This document shows positions 32,001 through 41,984 of a stretch of DNA of 64,000 bases, one piece after another. The notes beneath the pieces are model-generated. The model was not told the origin of the DNA and searched no databases. It saw only the letters and a list, made by a program, of their open reading frames with translations. The stretch lies in NCBI GenBank assembly GCA_035079385.1, contig JAVHKY010000025.1:15350501-15414500 (forward strand). The letters run 5' to 3'. Within the stretch, counting starts at the first letter, position 1. Every line of letters begins with the position of its first letter. A program made the position numbers and the translations under genes. The DNA is from Aspidiotus rigidus. Lineage: Eukaryota; Arthropoda; Insecta; Hemiptera; Diaspididae.

Positions 32001-34314
32001 GATCGACCTGGAAACTGTTCATCCCATACCCCCAATTAAATAGATATAACGACACCTCCGTTGATAAAATGAAGTTTAGGAAACGGGATTATACTCTAGA
32101 ATAGCGTTGTGTTAGTAAATAGCGTTGTTGAGTAATATCGGTGCCCCTAATTTATTTCAGCAAGGATATACTAAAGTTAAGAAATTTATAAACGAACCGA
32201 ATAGCGTAGCTTATCAAGACATGGATGGGTTTAGATCGCCGAGTGAAGATTCAGGGTTGGGCCTCGGTCCTCCGGACTTGGTCGCCAGTAGAATTGGGTG
32301 AGGATTGGAAAATTTTCGTATATTCGGTGTTCGCGAAGAAAAAAGAAGAAAAATTCTATATAACGCCTTCGGTATTATATTTTTACATGCGAACCCACTC
32401 TACCAGTGCCAGAAAAGCGTATATGGATAGCGGACGATCTGTCGAGATGAAGCATCTTCTCGAACGTTCAGCGCAAGAATACGAAGAAGACCTTGGCTAT
32501 TATCATCAGGTACATGTTGTGTATGCCCTGTCAACCCAACACAAAATGAATAGTACTTCGATTCCTTCCAAATTGTGTGTCGAATTGCCAATTTCCTCTT
32601 CCTCTGTCGCCCGCTACTCCGCTGCTTTCAGCTTTACGTCGTTTTTGTTGTATACGATTAAAAAATCGTATATACGATATTGCCTTCGATACAAAAGCTT
32701 TGGCGTACGATTTGGTAGTTATTTTAATAGGTGCGCTACTTCATTTCTAGAACGAAAGTCGTAAAAAATCTATATAGTAGTCTACTTTTCCGCCTTTCGG
32801 ATTGCAATTCTCATTGTTTGCATCACTGCATTAACTGTATTACAGTATATATCCGCAGAATTAGTCACAGAGAATTTCAAACCATTATAGGAATGCTGCC
32901 GTCATCGGACTGTTTACATTTTTAATTTTGCTGTTCTCTCCCGCACTTTTAGTTCATTTCCTTGTACTTTTGTCGTCGATTTCGAGAGTACAATATCTCT
33001 ATTGTAAGAATATTGCGATTTGTATGTGTTTGTAGGAATACGGAGAACCAGAATTCTTACCCAGAGGCCGAAGAAGATCGAGCCTTTCTGATACGATTCC
33101 TAGACCGAATAACGTTAATTACGAAGATGCGAATATGGTGAGTACTGGATGTTTGTTTTCTTTTTTTTCCTTCTTTATCGTCGCCGTATTGCATTATATG
33201 TTGATCTCCGCGTATCCTTAGCAAGTATTTTAGCATTCACCGTCGTGTATGTGTAATTACCAATTACGAATACATTAGAGGTACTGGTATTATTCGTTTG
33301 AAAATTGCATGCATGCTTGCTGACATGTGTTTTGAAAAACGATGCTCGGATAATACCGGTACGTTATTTAGAAATAGCATATTATATTACGGTCCCTAAT
33401 TTTAGAAACCTTTGGACGAACCTATCCCATTTATAGTGACAGCACTCACCAATATTTGAATGAACAATTTGTAGAGTGACTGAGTCTATTAGGCTGTAGG
33501 ACAACAATATGTTAGATGAGTGTGTTCTAGAGATACAATATCACGATGTAGGTAGTTGACTTAGAGCAATCCTAGATATAGTACGATTGCCTCCCTTTTG
33601 GAAAAGATTCAAAAATTGTAATAGTCTAAATTGACCTTGGTGACGTGAAATTTCCAAAAAATTCTTGTTTAATTTTAAGAAGTACTTATCGAGATTTTTG
33701 GCTTACTTGAGTGGGGACAGATTTTTTATGAAATACAAAATTTTGCAAAATAAGTAGGTACCCAAATTTAGAGTGGAGTATTATCATTGTTATAGAAATC
33801 TTGAGTATTTGAAGAGCAGTCTCATTCATATGGTCTTAGATAGTGGAGATATCAAACATAAAACAGGGCCGGATCGGGAGCTTCCGGAGAGATGTAGCCA
33901 CACGATCTTATCTATATTGTTCTTTCTCTGTAGGGATCAGGGGTTCTTACCGCAATTTTCCCCCACCTTACGAGTCTTCTAGATCCGGTCCTGAATAAAA
34001 ACGAAATTATTGATAAGGGAACTGACTTCTGATTGTATCTTGAATTTATATACGTTAGCATCTTTACCCAGGTTTTCATGGGGCTTTAAAGTTCCACAAC
34101 AATGTTGCTTTTCGAGTATAATTTACTATCAATGAGAGAATGATTTGGAGTAATTCAGTAGAGCTGTGGAATAATCTGAACTATTTAATTGGAAAAAATG
34201 TTTCAAATTCAGAAGGATAGTGCTGCTCTACGAGAGCTTGATCCAACGGATGTGAAGGAATTTTCAATTTCATCTAAATCTGGCTTCAAAGAGTATATTT
34301 CGGGTTTGGATTAG
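22863..34314 (+). CDS. dysc: Whirlin/dyschronic-type PDZ and harmonin-homology scaffold protein, C-terminal 441 aa, ten exons
   Basis: Ten exons, all with AG acceptors and GT donors and compatible phases, join into 442 codons including TAG. The order is the end of PDZ1 (residues 1-13), a linker, PDZ2 (about 75-154), a helical harmonin-homology domain (about 185-260), then a low-complexity Ser/Arg-rich tail. This order is specific to whirlin/DFNB31 and its Drosophila homologue dyschronic. Those proteins organise membrane complexes: stereocilia and synapses in vertebrates; in flies, synaptic structure, the Slowpoke potassium channel and activity rhythms. PDZ2 has the SLGLMI carboxylate loop and THDDAV with His at the start of helix B, as in class I PDZ domains. 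The family usually has an N-terminal HHD before PDZ1 and a PDZ3 near the C-terminus; neither is seen, so this may be a short isoform of a gene that begins upstream. Introns are up to 5.2 kb and hold transposons. Confidence 0.85.
24462..24705. repeat. Inverted repeat in intron
   Basis: The segment around 24466-24512 (GTCCATTTGGCATTTTGCTC, then CATAAGAAATA) is repeated as its reverse complement at about 24659-24702 (TATTTCTTATGGGAGCAAAA). The arms are about 42 bp, separated by about 150 bp. A short foldback element is likely. Confidence 0.65.
25086..26512. mobile_element. hAT-like non-autonomous transposon
   Basis: The left end is CAGTGTCGTGCAATTCC and the right end reads, reversed, CAGTGTTATGCACAGGAATTCC. 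Both fit the CAGTG-type termini of hAT elements. The flanking octamers GAAAGAGG (25078-25085) and GGTAGAGG (26513-26520) agree at 6 of 8 positions, consistent with an aged 8-bp target duplication. Several GGGAATTCC palindromes lie just inside both ends. No transposase frame remains. Confidence 0.65.
25263..25568. mobile_element. MITE-like element nested in the hAT-like element
   Basis: Arms of about 50 bp, 25263-25315 and 25514-25568, are inverted copies sharing GTGAGGACATGG and CGCCATATTTAGTCGTTACA. The termini are AGAGCCCTGTAAATAC-like. It is short, has no ORF and lies within the hAT-like element, so it inserted later. Confidence 0.7.
27204..27330. repeat. Near-perfect hairpin in intron
   Basis: The arms 27204-27266 and 27274-27330 pair at roughly nine positions in ten (GTTAAGGAAGGATAGAAATA against its complement) around a 7-base loop. 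It could be a foldback MITE or the source of a hairpin RNA. Confidence 0.75.
28297..28422 (+). CDS. dysc: dysc exon b: first half of PDZ2
   Basis: 126 bases, phase 0 to 0, TTTTTTGCAG before and GTGAGC after. It encodes PGQSLGLMIRGGVEFNLGIF and then VTGIDKDSVADKAGIQ. SLGLMI is the carboxylate-binding loop, and the RGG..F..GIFV pattern is typical of whirlin PDZ2. Confidence 0.9.
28423..29392 (+). other. Intron 2
   Basis: 970 bases, GT-AG, phase 0; no repeat or exon recognised. Confidence 0.6.
29393..29565 (+). CDS. dysc: dysc exon c: second half of PDZ2
   Basis: 173 bases, phase 0 to 2, acceptor TTTTTTTAG and donor GTAAAT. IGDQILDVNGTSF, then ITHDDAVNHLKNLKRMTITI completes PDZ2. His of THDD starts helix B, as in class I domains. 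Confidence 0.9.
29883..30063 (+). CDS. dysc: dysc exon d: first part of harmonin-homology domain
   Basis: 181 bases, phase 2 to 0. FQMVEEKASSVLKKSEFATL then CYYLEEYCSKRMSFETFIYC is amphipathic helix upon helix, and LLDLLDTPDK ends the exon. This is the pattern of the HHD that follows PDZ2 in whirlin. Confidence 0.85.
30684..30806 (+). CDS. dysc: dysc exon e: end of harmonin-homology domain
   Basis: 123 bases, phase 0 to 0, CTTTCCAG before and GTAAGT after. FNLLTELREVVTPHDRSRFD then DIVYRR matches the last HHD helices; after that the sequence becomes polar. Confidence 0.85.
30880..30936 (+). CDS. dysc: dysc exon f: short linker exon
   Basis: 57 bases, phase 0 to 0, TTCCTTTTAG before and GTGAGT after. 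It encodes 19 polar, proline-containing residues (ISPPLQNLPPT at the end). A 19-codon cassette between symmetrical phases could be skipped without frame loss. Confidence 0.7.
30937..32160 (+). other. Intron 6
   Basis: 1.2 kb, phase 0; ordinary sequence with no repeat recognised. It ends TTTATTTCAG. Confidence 0.6.
32161..32297 (+). CDS. dysc: dysc exon g: Ser/Pro-rich tail
   Basis: 137 bases, phase 0 to 2. GFRSPSEDSGLGLGPPDLVA lies near the end. Reading past the exon meets a stop at once, while the donor GTGAGG four bases earlier joins cleanly to the next exon. Confidence 0.8.
32407..32509 (+). CDS. dysc: dysc exon h: charged helical segment
   Basis: 103 bases, phase 2 to 0, acceptor CTCTACCAG, donor GTACAT. 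The first base completes a Gly codon. VEMKHLLERSAQEYEEDLGY suggests a short amphipathic helix. Confidence 0.8.
33036..33137 (+). CDS. dysc: dysc exon i: Arg/Ser-rich segment
   Basis: 102 bases, phase 0 to 0, acceptor TTTGTAG, donor GTGAGT. PEFLPRGRRRSSLSDTIPRP has the look of a basophilic kinase site (RRRSSLS). Confidence 0.8.
33862..33991. mobile_element. Short hAT-type MITE in intron
   Basis: The left end CAGGGCCGGATC and the right end GATCCGGTCCTG are inverted copies 130 bases apart. The flanks are A-rich (ACATAAAA and AATAAAAA) and agree only in part, so the target duplication is uncertain. No coding. Confidence 0.5.
34213..34314 (+). CDS. dysc: dysc exon j: terminal exon with stop
   Basis: 102 bases including TAG at 34312-34314, acceptor AAATTCAG, phase 0. 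The encoded end is KSGFKEYISGLD. A stop and poly(A) signal so close together support a real 3' end. It is probably an alternative ending, because long whirlin forms carry PDZ3 further on. Confidence 0.7.
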   Translation, partial: KDSAALRELDPTDVKEFSISSKSGFKEYISGLD

Positions 34315-34330
34315 CTTGATGAATTTTTAT

Positions 34331-34336
34331 AATAAA
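34331..34336 (+). terminator. Poly(A) signal AATAAA of the dysc terminal exon
   Basis: AATAAA begins 17 bases after the TAG. The GT-rich stretch AGTGTGAG follows. The 3' UTR would be very short. Confidence 0.6.
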
Positions 34337-34339
34337 GTG

Positions 34340-37300
34340 TGAGATTAAGCAGCAATATATCGATTAGATGAGAATTCACTTCGGTGTAGTGAGTTCTTGG
34401 TCTCTAATTGATCCACTCAAGAGGTGTGCTAAACTAAACTACAGAATAAATGTTATGCAGTAACTTGTTTCCACGCTCGCATTCGAGGTTGGACATTACT
34501 ATTTTCACACTTGGAGTGATCAAAACTCGCGGTAGCATTTCTGGTGATTTTGACAAACTGCGACATTAAGAGTTAACGATTGCAAAGTGCAAGGACGCCT
34601 GCTATCCAAATGAGTTCGAGGTTATTACTGTACCTTTCTTCTTTCTTCCTTTCATTCGCATTACGATCTAATTTGCCGGCCGGAGTAGACTGAATCGATT
34701 GTTCATCAAAATAGGCTTACTCTCGCTTCGTCGCGTAATTTTGTCGTCCTGATGAAAAGACTCATGACGGAGGTTTGTATACATAGTATGACTGTTGTTG
34801 TGGTCAGGTACTTTCCATCGGTGAAAAAGAAATCATAGATAGTGTATTTTATATAGGTATATACATCTCGAATGAAAGATGACCAGTGACCGAAAAAATT
34901 AGCCTGTGACGAAAATAAACGGGTCAATAGTTAGTGAAATATAGGTGTAATCTTGTGTACTGACTGCATTTGTCGAGTAGGTGTTCTTTGCCCATTTATA
35001 CCGTATGTGTTCGCGCGCTGCTCAATTAAAACTCAATTATATGTGTTCGACTAATAACGACGAAAGAAAATCAGCGGCGATACTGTGCCGACTACTCATC
35101 ACCGGCGTGACACGACTGTATGACGAGTGATGAAAAGTAATCGATTTTATGTGCTGGCGCTGTCATTATCGGTACCCTAATTTACATTAATTATTTCTTT
35201 AATTCAACTGCGCGAATACATTGACAAAATTTAATAGAGAAAAAATTGGAAACCATATTAAATTAAGTCTAACGAGATTCGACGATGAGAAACAAATTGA
35301 AAAACTACCGAAGAACACGAATTAATTTAGCGTAGGTAGTATTCATCTCCCGTGCTGATACTCACGAGTATTTTTTTTTTTGATGGTAATCTAGAGGATA
35401 AACCTTGTTTATGTTGGAAAAATCCGTTTTTGAAACTTCGAAGGCTAGTTTTTTTTTGTTGTACGTGGGTAGGCTGCAAAAATCTCGTGACCTTTGATAT
35501 TTCAGAATGGGAATATGTTTATGAATTCTTGGACTTCTTTTTCACCTGCCTCTCGGACTTTAATATGCGTCGAAAGATAATTTTGACCCAATTTTTGCCT
35601 TTGCGTGTAGGATATAGGTTCGATTTTCGGAATCCGAATCAGTTTTCTTCTCCTGCTAAAGTTGTGAGATTTATTGCAGTAGTGATTCGCGCAATTCGGA
35701 TCGGATTACAATTCGCTCCGCATAAGTATGGTGTAGAGGGTTTAATTGATTGACCTGTGAAATTTTCAACTTACAGAGGACCTGTTTTATGGGGCTCATC
35801 TAGAGAAAAAGTTCGTCGGCCTTCTGGAAAATTGTAGTTTCCGGGGAGGACGAGGTCAGAAGCCGAAGTCGATTTGAAGAGGAGGATTTATGGAATTTTG
35901 TGGAGGCTGAACTCTCCATGCTCTATTACTTCTTTTTTTTTCTGTTTTGGGTAGTACTGATCTTTATTTTTGGCTAGAAGATGAGCTTACGACATCAATA
36001 GAGTGACTTCAGCCTCCTCAGCACTTACTCTTGCCTATGGGCCTGACATTAGATATTCGGGAGAGTGACTTTTGGGAAAACGCACCAGAAGCATGTGACT
36101 ATTTTAGGATAAAAGATTGTTGACCTTTGAGTTATATAATTATGTGAGGACAGACTTGGGAAAACGACGGCTTCCTCAACGAAGTTGAACGAGAAACGCA
36201 AGGAACCTGTTTTGTGAGTCAAATAGGTTCTGATATTGAGAATTAATTGTTATTAATTTTTTTCAAACGTTTTATTGTTTCACGGTATTTTGTTTTTTCC
36301 TTTGTTTTACGGCGTTTTATTTGATGAGTGTTTTTCTTTTGGTCGCTTACCGTTTACTAGTTTTTTAATTTTCGGCGATTGATTTATTTTCTAAGTCTCT
36401 CTTTAATCATATATTATGGCTCTAAAAGAATCAAAATTTTTCCATGCCCCTCTCGTATCATATAGTCCCTCTCCTATTATAATATGTATAGGTCGAAAAT
36501 CGGACTCCGAGCTATTTATGATAGGGGGGAGGGGAGACTTGAACCATTTTTGCAAATAACATTGGACTTGCCATTTTTGTTTTTATTGGACGTCACATGG
36601 CACATCTTTGGGAAAAAAAACATAGAATAGACTTCCTGTTTAAAATTTGGACGGGTGGAAGGGGGGGGGGTAGTATTAGAAAATTCCGATCAATCGAACT
36701 CTACTGATCAGTTCGAGGGTTAGAAAAACTTTCGACCTTCAAGTTATATGTACCATGACAAGGGGAGTGAAACGATCCGACCACCGAGCCATGTGTGTAT
36801 CTATTAGGAGGGGTGCTCGGAAAAATTTCCCTGGTCAAAATATCATAAAATCTATTGAATTAGCCGTTGGGACCTTGTGATATTACCAGTCCATTCTCAT
36901 GACGTCTATATTCAGACTTATCACGTTTGATTTCAATTTTACCCATAGTATGAAGGTTCCGTAGGAATTACGCGAGGACTCAATAGAGGTATGGTTCGGT
37001 AGCAGCCTAATTGTTATTTCGTAAAAACTGGAGGAAAATTGAGATAGGTATTCTGAACTAGAGATTATGAGTGATCCTTTGGAGGGACACTGAAAAGATG
37101 AAAATGAAGACAGTGACGTGGGTTGCGACTCCGGTCGATATCTAGTTATCTTACTGACTCAATCTGCTTAGTTCGAAATCTGGGAATTTTTTTAATGCTT
37201 CATCTGTAAAAGATCCTATTTTTATTGCAAAAACCAGAGGAAGAAATTTTCCGGACCTCGAATTGAAAGTCGAAATTGTTCTGTCAATGATTTTCCGAAT

Positions 37301-38129
37301 CTTCGACATTTTTATTCATAAAATTTCATTTGTTGTTTGTCAGACTCCGAACATTTGATAGCCAGAGCCGGATCCAGGTGGCGTACTTCCCTGAGGACCC
37401 ATTTAGGGCCATCACTAAAATAAGATGCTCACCACGCCATCCTATCCATCGTTTTTCTTTTCGGATATGGGACTTCAATCATAATTTTATAATTTTACCC
37501 CCCCCCCTCTCCCCAGACCAATTTCCTAGTCAATTCCTCGGCTAAATTTAGAGCCGAGTTGAAAAAAAAAATCGAATGTTGTAATGACCTCACAAAATTC
37601 CAGGATGAATGAATGTGCTCGAGGACGGTCAAAATTTACCCAAAATGAAAAATTGCGCAATCTTTTAGCAATTAGCGCTGAGTCCGAAAAGAGAAATTCA
37701 AAATCATCTCAACTCCAAAATGAGAAATGGGATGTTCAAAATTTCCTGTAGGCCCAAACTTTCTCTTTGGTACTATCGAAAATTCTTATGAGTGCGTTAA
37801 CGAGGCCTGTACCCTCTTTTAACATATATTTGGCCATCTGAGAAGAATTTTGTGGGTCCCAAAACTTGATGAGAGCCCATCCGCTCTGCTTCCAAGCTAC
37901 CCTTAGTCCCTCTCAAAAATTTTTCCAGACTTCCTTTCCCATTTCTATGGTCTTGTAGAATAATTTTCCATGCCCCTAAACTATAAGTTATGTATGACCT
38001 ACCCTATTTAAGTACTCTCCTTTAGCACTGCGAGAATCGTGAAACTTTTATCCTTTCTGATGTTCCCGATTTTTCGTCATGTGTTGGCAGCAAGAACGAC
38101 TCTCTTTGGTTGGCACAACGAGAATTTTT
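34340..38129. other. Gene-poor stretch with repeat words
   Basis: Ordinary or AT-rich DNA in which pieces of the dispersed families appear: ACCTGTTTTATGGGGC near 35778, AACGAAGTTGAAC and GGAACCTGTTTTGTG at 36175-36215, and TATCATATA/GGGGACTTG words at 36455-36545. No exon carrying PDZ3 was found. A 133-codon ORF at 35352-35753 has no recognised motif. Confidence 0.4.
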
Positions 38130-38870
38130 GTACACTTGCCCTCTTTGATCTGAAGTCGGGCTGTCGCCAACTTTTTACCGCGAATTCACTGCAGAGAAGA
38201 GGCTTGTAAAATTGACCCTCTTTTAAGATGAAGCCGGACTGCAGCCAATTTGTGCTGCAAGTTCACGTCAAACACCCTAAAACTTCCCGAACCCCCTTCT
38301 TTTGTTTCACATAACTGTCGCATATTTGTCCAAATCGATTGAACTGCGTGCTCTAACCAATCTCTCACCGCGAGTACGCACTGGAATCCCAGCTTCTCGG
38401 TAGCATTCCCTTAATGGAACTTTCGGCACATTTGCCCGGGACTTCAACTTATCTCTCATCGCGAGCTTACAACAGAGGTCGATCTTTTCAGTAGCACTCC
38501 CACCATCGCTCAAGACAACGAGCAACGCTTGTGCATTCTTCTGCTTTCATTATACACGGGGCCTTGGCCGATCGTTAACCACAGATTCTTGTCATCGTCT
38601 GAAATTACGAGGAACTCTCGTGCATTTGTCTGCCTCGGCCCGACGCGGGACCCTAGCCGATGTCTCACTGTAAATTCACGACGGAAGACTAGCATCTCGG
38701 TAACTTTCCTGTGATCATACAAGGGGCTTCACCCGATCTCTCACCGCGAGCTCATGACAGCTTACGATCTTCTCGGTAGCACTCCCACCATCACAGGTCC
38801 TGTAATAGCGATAAGAGTTACGATAGACTCGTCTTGTTCCACGTATGTGTCTTGCCAGCCTACCGGGAGG
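38130..38870. repeat. Degenerate tandem repeat, same family as the 0.8-3.5 kb foldback
   Basis: Phrases such as TCTCACCGCGAGCT, GATCTTCTCGGTAGCACTCC, ACAACGAGCAAC and GCACATTTG recur at irregular spacing of about 90-190 bases. The same phrases appear at 1255-1385 and 3255-3430, so the repeat is shared between distant places in the window. Confidence 0.6.
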
Positions 38871-40134
38871 AGAGGGAGTAGTAATAATATCTTGAATTTT
38901 GTTTGAAATCCTTATTGCCAAAAACACAGGAAAATTTCGAGCTCTTGCTGTGGTGCAGTTTTATTTTGCCGAACCCTCATCCCCAATTACTCAGAATTGG
39001 TCACCCATTTTCGTAGTTTTTTCCAAAATTTTTCTCCTGCTTCCTATAGAATCCGATAAGAGTTTTTTCCCCCGACTAGATTGCAAATTCTTCATTTTTA
39101 CTTTACGTTGTTAATTTCGGTCGCTGTATCCGCGATATCATCTCCTGAACGAATTTCTACCGATCGCGTGTTCATATTCGCATTTTAGTGCGGCTGTTAC
39201 GATCTTTTAAGTACGCGCGGGGAAAAATTATGACAAACGAGAGCGCCGGTGCGGTGCTTGCCCGCAGGACGGTTAGGGTTGTTACACACATATAAAACAC
39301 GTTTTGTTGCATTTCTCCGTCTTAGTCAACATAGTTGAAAGACCTCTAAACCGCGAATTACGAGTTTTAAATTACAAACGATGGCCTTCCATCAAATCAA
39401 GGTGTAGAAAGGGGGACAAGATTCTGATCAGAGGTGCGTTAAATCCGCGAAATCGTCAACGAAATATTCGACTTCTGACAGTTTCATAAACGGTCAGACT
39501 GGACCGTAACGCCATCGGACGGAGAGGAGATTTTTTTAATGTTACGATCATTATCTGGGCGTAAAATACGTTACATCAGAGTGTTTTATAGCCCTCGTCG
39601 TCGCTCGCGTTTTCGTATATACGAGGCAATATTGAAATATATATACGTATGAAGAATCAGTCGCTCTGTATCGCAACGAAAACATCGGATCAAAACATTT
39701 AAATTACTTTATTACGAGTAATTTTTACCAACAATTTACGATATTTTTGTGTCAAAATGATGATCTTTCGACGATCGCGTTCTTCACGAATAAACGCTCT
39801 CGTTTCGCCGTCCTTCGGAACTTCGAGATAACAACACGAACTCCATCGTGACTATGCTTAATAATCTCTCATCTACTTAAGATGACTGTACAATATACAA
39901 TTGAAACTTTACACACACGCACACACATTTATACAAGGAACCAGCCGTATTCATACCTTGTGCCGCTGAGACCTTTTGACGTCAATTGGCGCTAAAAATT
40001 TTGTACACAACTTGAGAACGTCTTTCCTACTAGGTACATATTTCTTATTGGTTCCCAACAAATACGACGAAAAGATATAAATAAAACACAGGATTCGAAA
40101 TGACAACAGACAACAATATTATAATTATTATTAT
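38871..40134. other. Possible 3' UTR side of the - strand gene
   Basis: Few repeat words. Read on the - strand this lies just after the stop of the exon at 40135-40336. AATAAA on that strand (TTTATT near 39706) is a candidate poly(A) signal, giving a 3' UTR of about 430 bases. No other coding seen. Confidence 0.35.
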
Positions 40135-40336
40135 TCATAATTTCTGCTCGATAGCTCTTCTCAAATCTTCGGTCGCCTTGCCGAGGTCTTGTTTCGATTT
40201 TGTCTCGAGGGTTTCAACATTGGTACTGTAATCCTTGGGCGGCTCGCTCGGATGTCTGCAGTTTGCGGTTTGAAATTTCGGTCGCGGAATGCGCACTCGT
40301 TTCACGTTCAGCAACCAGGAATCCATGTCAGATTTA
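40135..40336 (-). CDS. Terminal coding exon of an unrecognised - strand gene
   Basis: On the - strand, a T-rich acceptor (CGTTTCGTTTCAG) precedes 202 bases open to a TAA at 40137-40135. The encoded 67 residues include MDSWLLNVKRVRIPRPKF, YSTNVETLETKSKQDLGKAT and a charged helical end EDLRRAIEQKL. The composition, the acceptor and the clean stop look like a real exon. I do not recognise the family, and no upstream exon was found to the right. It faces the dysc gene tail to tail. Confidence 0.5.
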
Positions 40337-41090
40337 CTGAAACGAAACGATATTTTACGTTTAGCTAGAAAGTACGTATTCTGTATTATAGGAGGGAAAA
40401 ATAATGCAGGAAAAGAATTATAGCGCGTTATATATACTGTGGCATAGTAGTGGCCTATGTATTATATATTTTTTCTTTTTTTTTTCTCTCTCTCTCAAAA
40501 CATTATGTAGCTAACGTGAAACATACTAGCGTTCTGCCTGTATTAGCCTCGTCTGATGAAAAAAAAAAAGAGTATTGTACGAGAAGACCGTTTGATGTTA
40601 GCTTTTTATGCAGTAATTCGTAGGGGTTTACTTATTAATGAAAAACCTCTACACAGTTGTACCGCACCGTCAGTCTTTGCCATTATTATCATTACGATGA
40701 TGTAAGGAATGGGAGAACGCGTGAAGTAAAAACTTTATGACGCGAGCAAATTTGGGGATGAATACGCATCTGAATCTCCACGAATTAGGTAAAGACTAAG
40801 GTAGAGGACATCTTCTCCTCCGAGGAGCTGAAATTCATGACCTCAGACTACTACATAATTATATGGAACTTCTGAACTTCGCAGTTTTCTCTTCAGAGCT
40901 TACCACTTTCATGTATGTGTCCCGGAATTGTTATTTTTTTTCTAAGTCCTCTCCTGCTATTAATATTTTGTTCTTTTTGCTTCTTCTTCACCAAGTCCTT
41001 AGATACTCGTCAAAATTCTTCTAAGTTTTCAAAGTGAGTAACTTCGGTCCGTGAGCGTAAAGTTTTCCAATTACACTGACAACAATTAAA
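40337..41090. other. Stretch without recognised genes
   Basis: Likely intron of the - strand gene. Contains a CT-rich tract near 40470-40500 and an A-run near 40560. Confidence 0.4.
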
Positions 41091-41440
41091 AATTTTTTGA
41101 AAATCGCCGAAGTGAGATAGGTTGTATCTAGAAGTATTTTTTGCGCTGATTTCAGAACCGTTTCCCGTTTTTCGATAGGAGGTCGCGTTTTCTTGTCATC
41201 ACTTTGTTTAGTTGCCGCGCATCGTCGCGAGACGAAGCGTTCTTTATCGAGCTTCGATCGACGATAGCAGTTTCAACGCTCGATAAGGAACGTTTCGTCT
41301 CGCGACGATGCGCGGCAACTAAACAAAGTGATGACAAGAAAACGCGACCTCCTATCAAAAAACGGAAAACAGTTTTGGAATCAGCGGAAAAAATTTTTCT
41401 AGATACAACCTATCTCACTTGAGCAATTATCAAAAAATTT
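41091..41440. mobile_element. Foldback element with arms of about 160 bp
   Basis: The arms 41091-41251 and 41278-41440 are inverted copies. The inner 100 bases are almost perfectly complementary (GGAGGTCGCGTTTTCTTGTC and its complement); the outer part has scattered mismatches. The loop is about 26 bases. The overlapping ORFs on both strands are the two arms mirrored. A single-hairpin MITE is the best reading. Confidence 0.8.
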
Positions 41441-41499
41441 CTAAATGTTGCCTAGTGTTATATAGCCTAGGCATCCTTTTCCTTAGCTTGAAAATCGAC

Positions 41500-41984
41500 T
41501 TTTCTTCGTGTGCGCCGTACACCGTGCGCTGTCCCACCTATCATATATGGCAGTTAAGAAAAATTGAGACTCTCAAACTATATTATAGTAGGCTTAGAGT
41601 AGGTCTAGGCCTCCTTTATACTAGCTTTATACTAGGTCTAGGCTTCCTTGAATTTTCAATACCAAATCTGATTTGACTCATAAAACAGGTTCCCTGCGTT
41701 CCTCGTTTAACTTCGTTAAAGAAGCAGTCGTTTTTGTTAAAAATAGTATCCAGTTTCAAGGTGTGATTCCCCTTTTAACAGGAAACCTGTTTATCGGGAG
41801 GAGTCGGAAAAAACATCCACCGTCCGGCCAGCCGGCAAAGCTCGGAGCTCGAAAATTTACCAAGTCCTCCTTCTATGATATGTAGCTAGAGGTCGGGGTC
41901 TGTGACGTCACAGTTTGATGACGTCATAGTCGGCCTAGTGACGTCATAGATCAGTTTAACATCAGGGAACCTGTTCTATATATA
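41500..41984. repeat. TATCATATATAGCTCGAG/AACAGG family, with TGACGTCA words
   Basis: Holds CCTATCATATATGG, ATAAAACAGGTTCCCTG, TTAACTTCGTTAAAGAAGC and ACAGGAAACCTGTTTATCGG. At 41901-41953 there are three TGACGTCA-like palindromes in 55 bases. It directly abuts the ACTAGT element. Confidence 0.6.

Noticed and set aside
32225..32764. Single 179-codon ORF as a separate gene
   Set aside because: It includes exon h of the dysc gene read through introns; phases and splice sites favour exons g and h as called.
41152..41422. Overlapping ORFs on both strands as a sense-antisense gene pair
   Set aside because: They are the two arms of the foldback, so each frame is mirrored.
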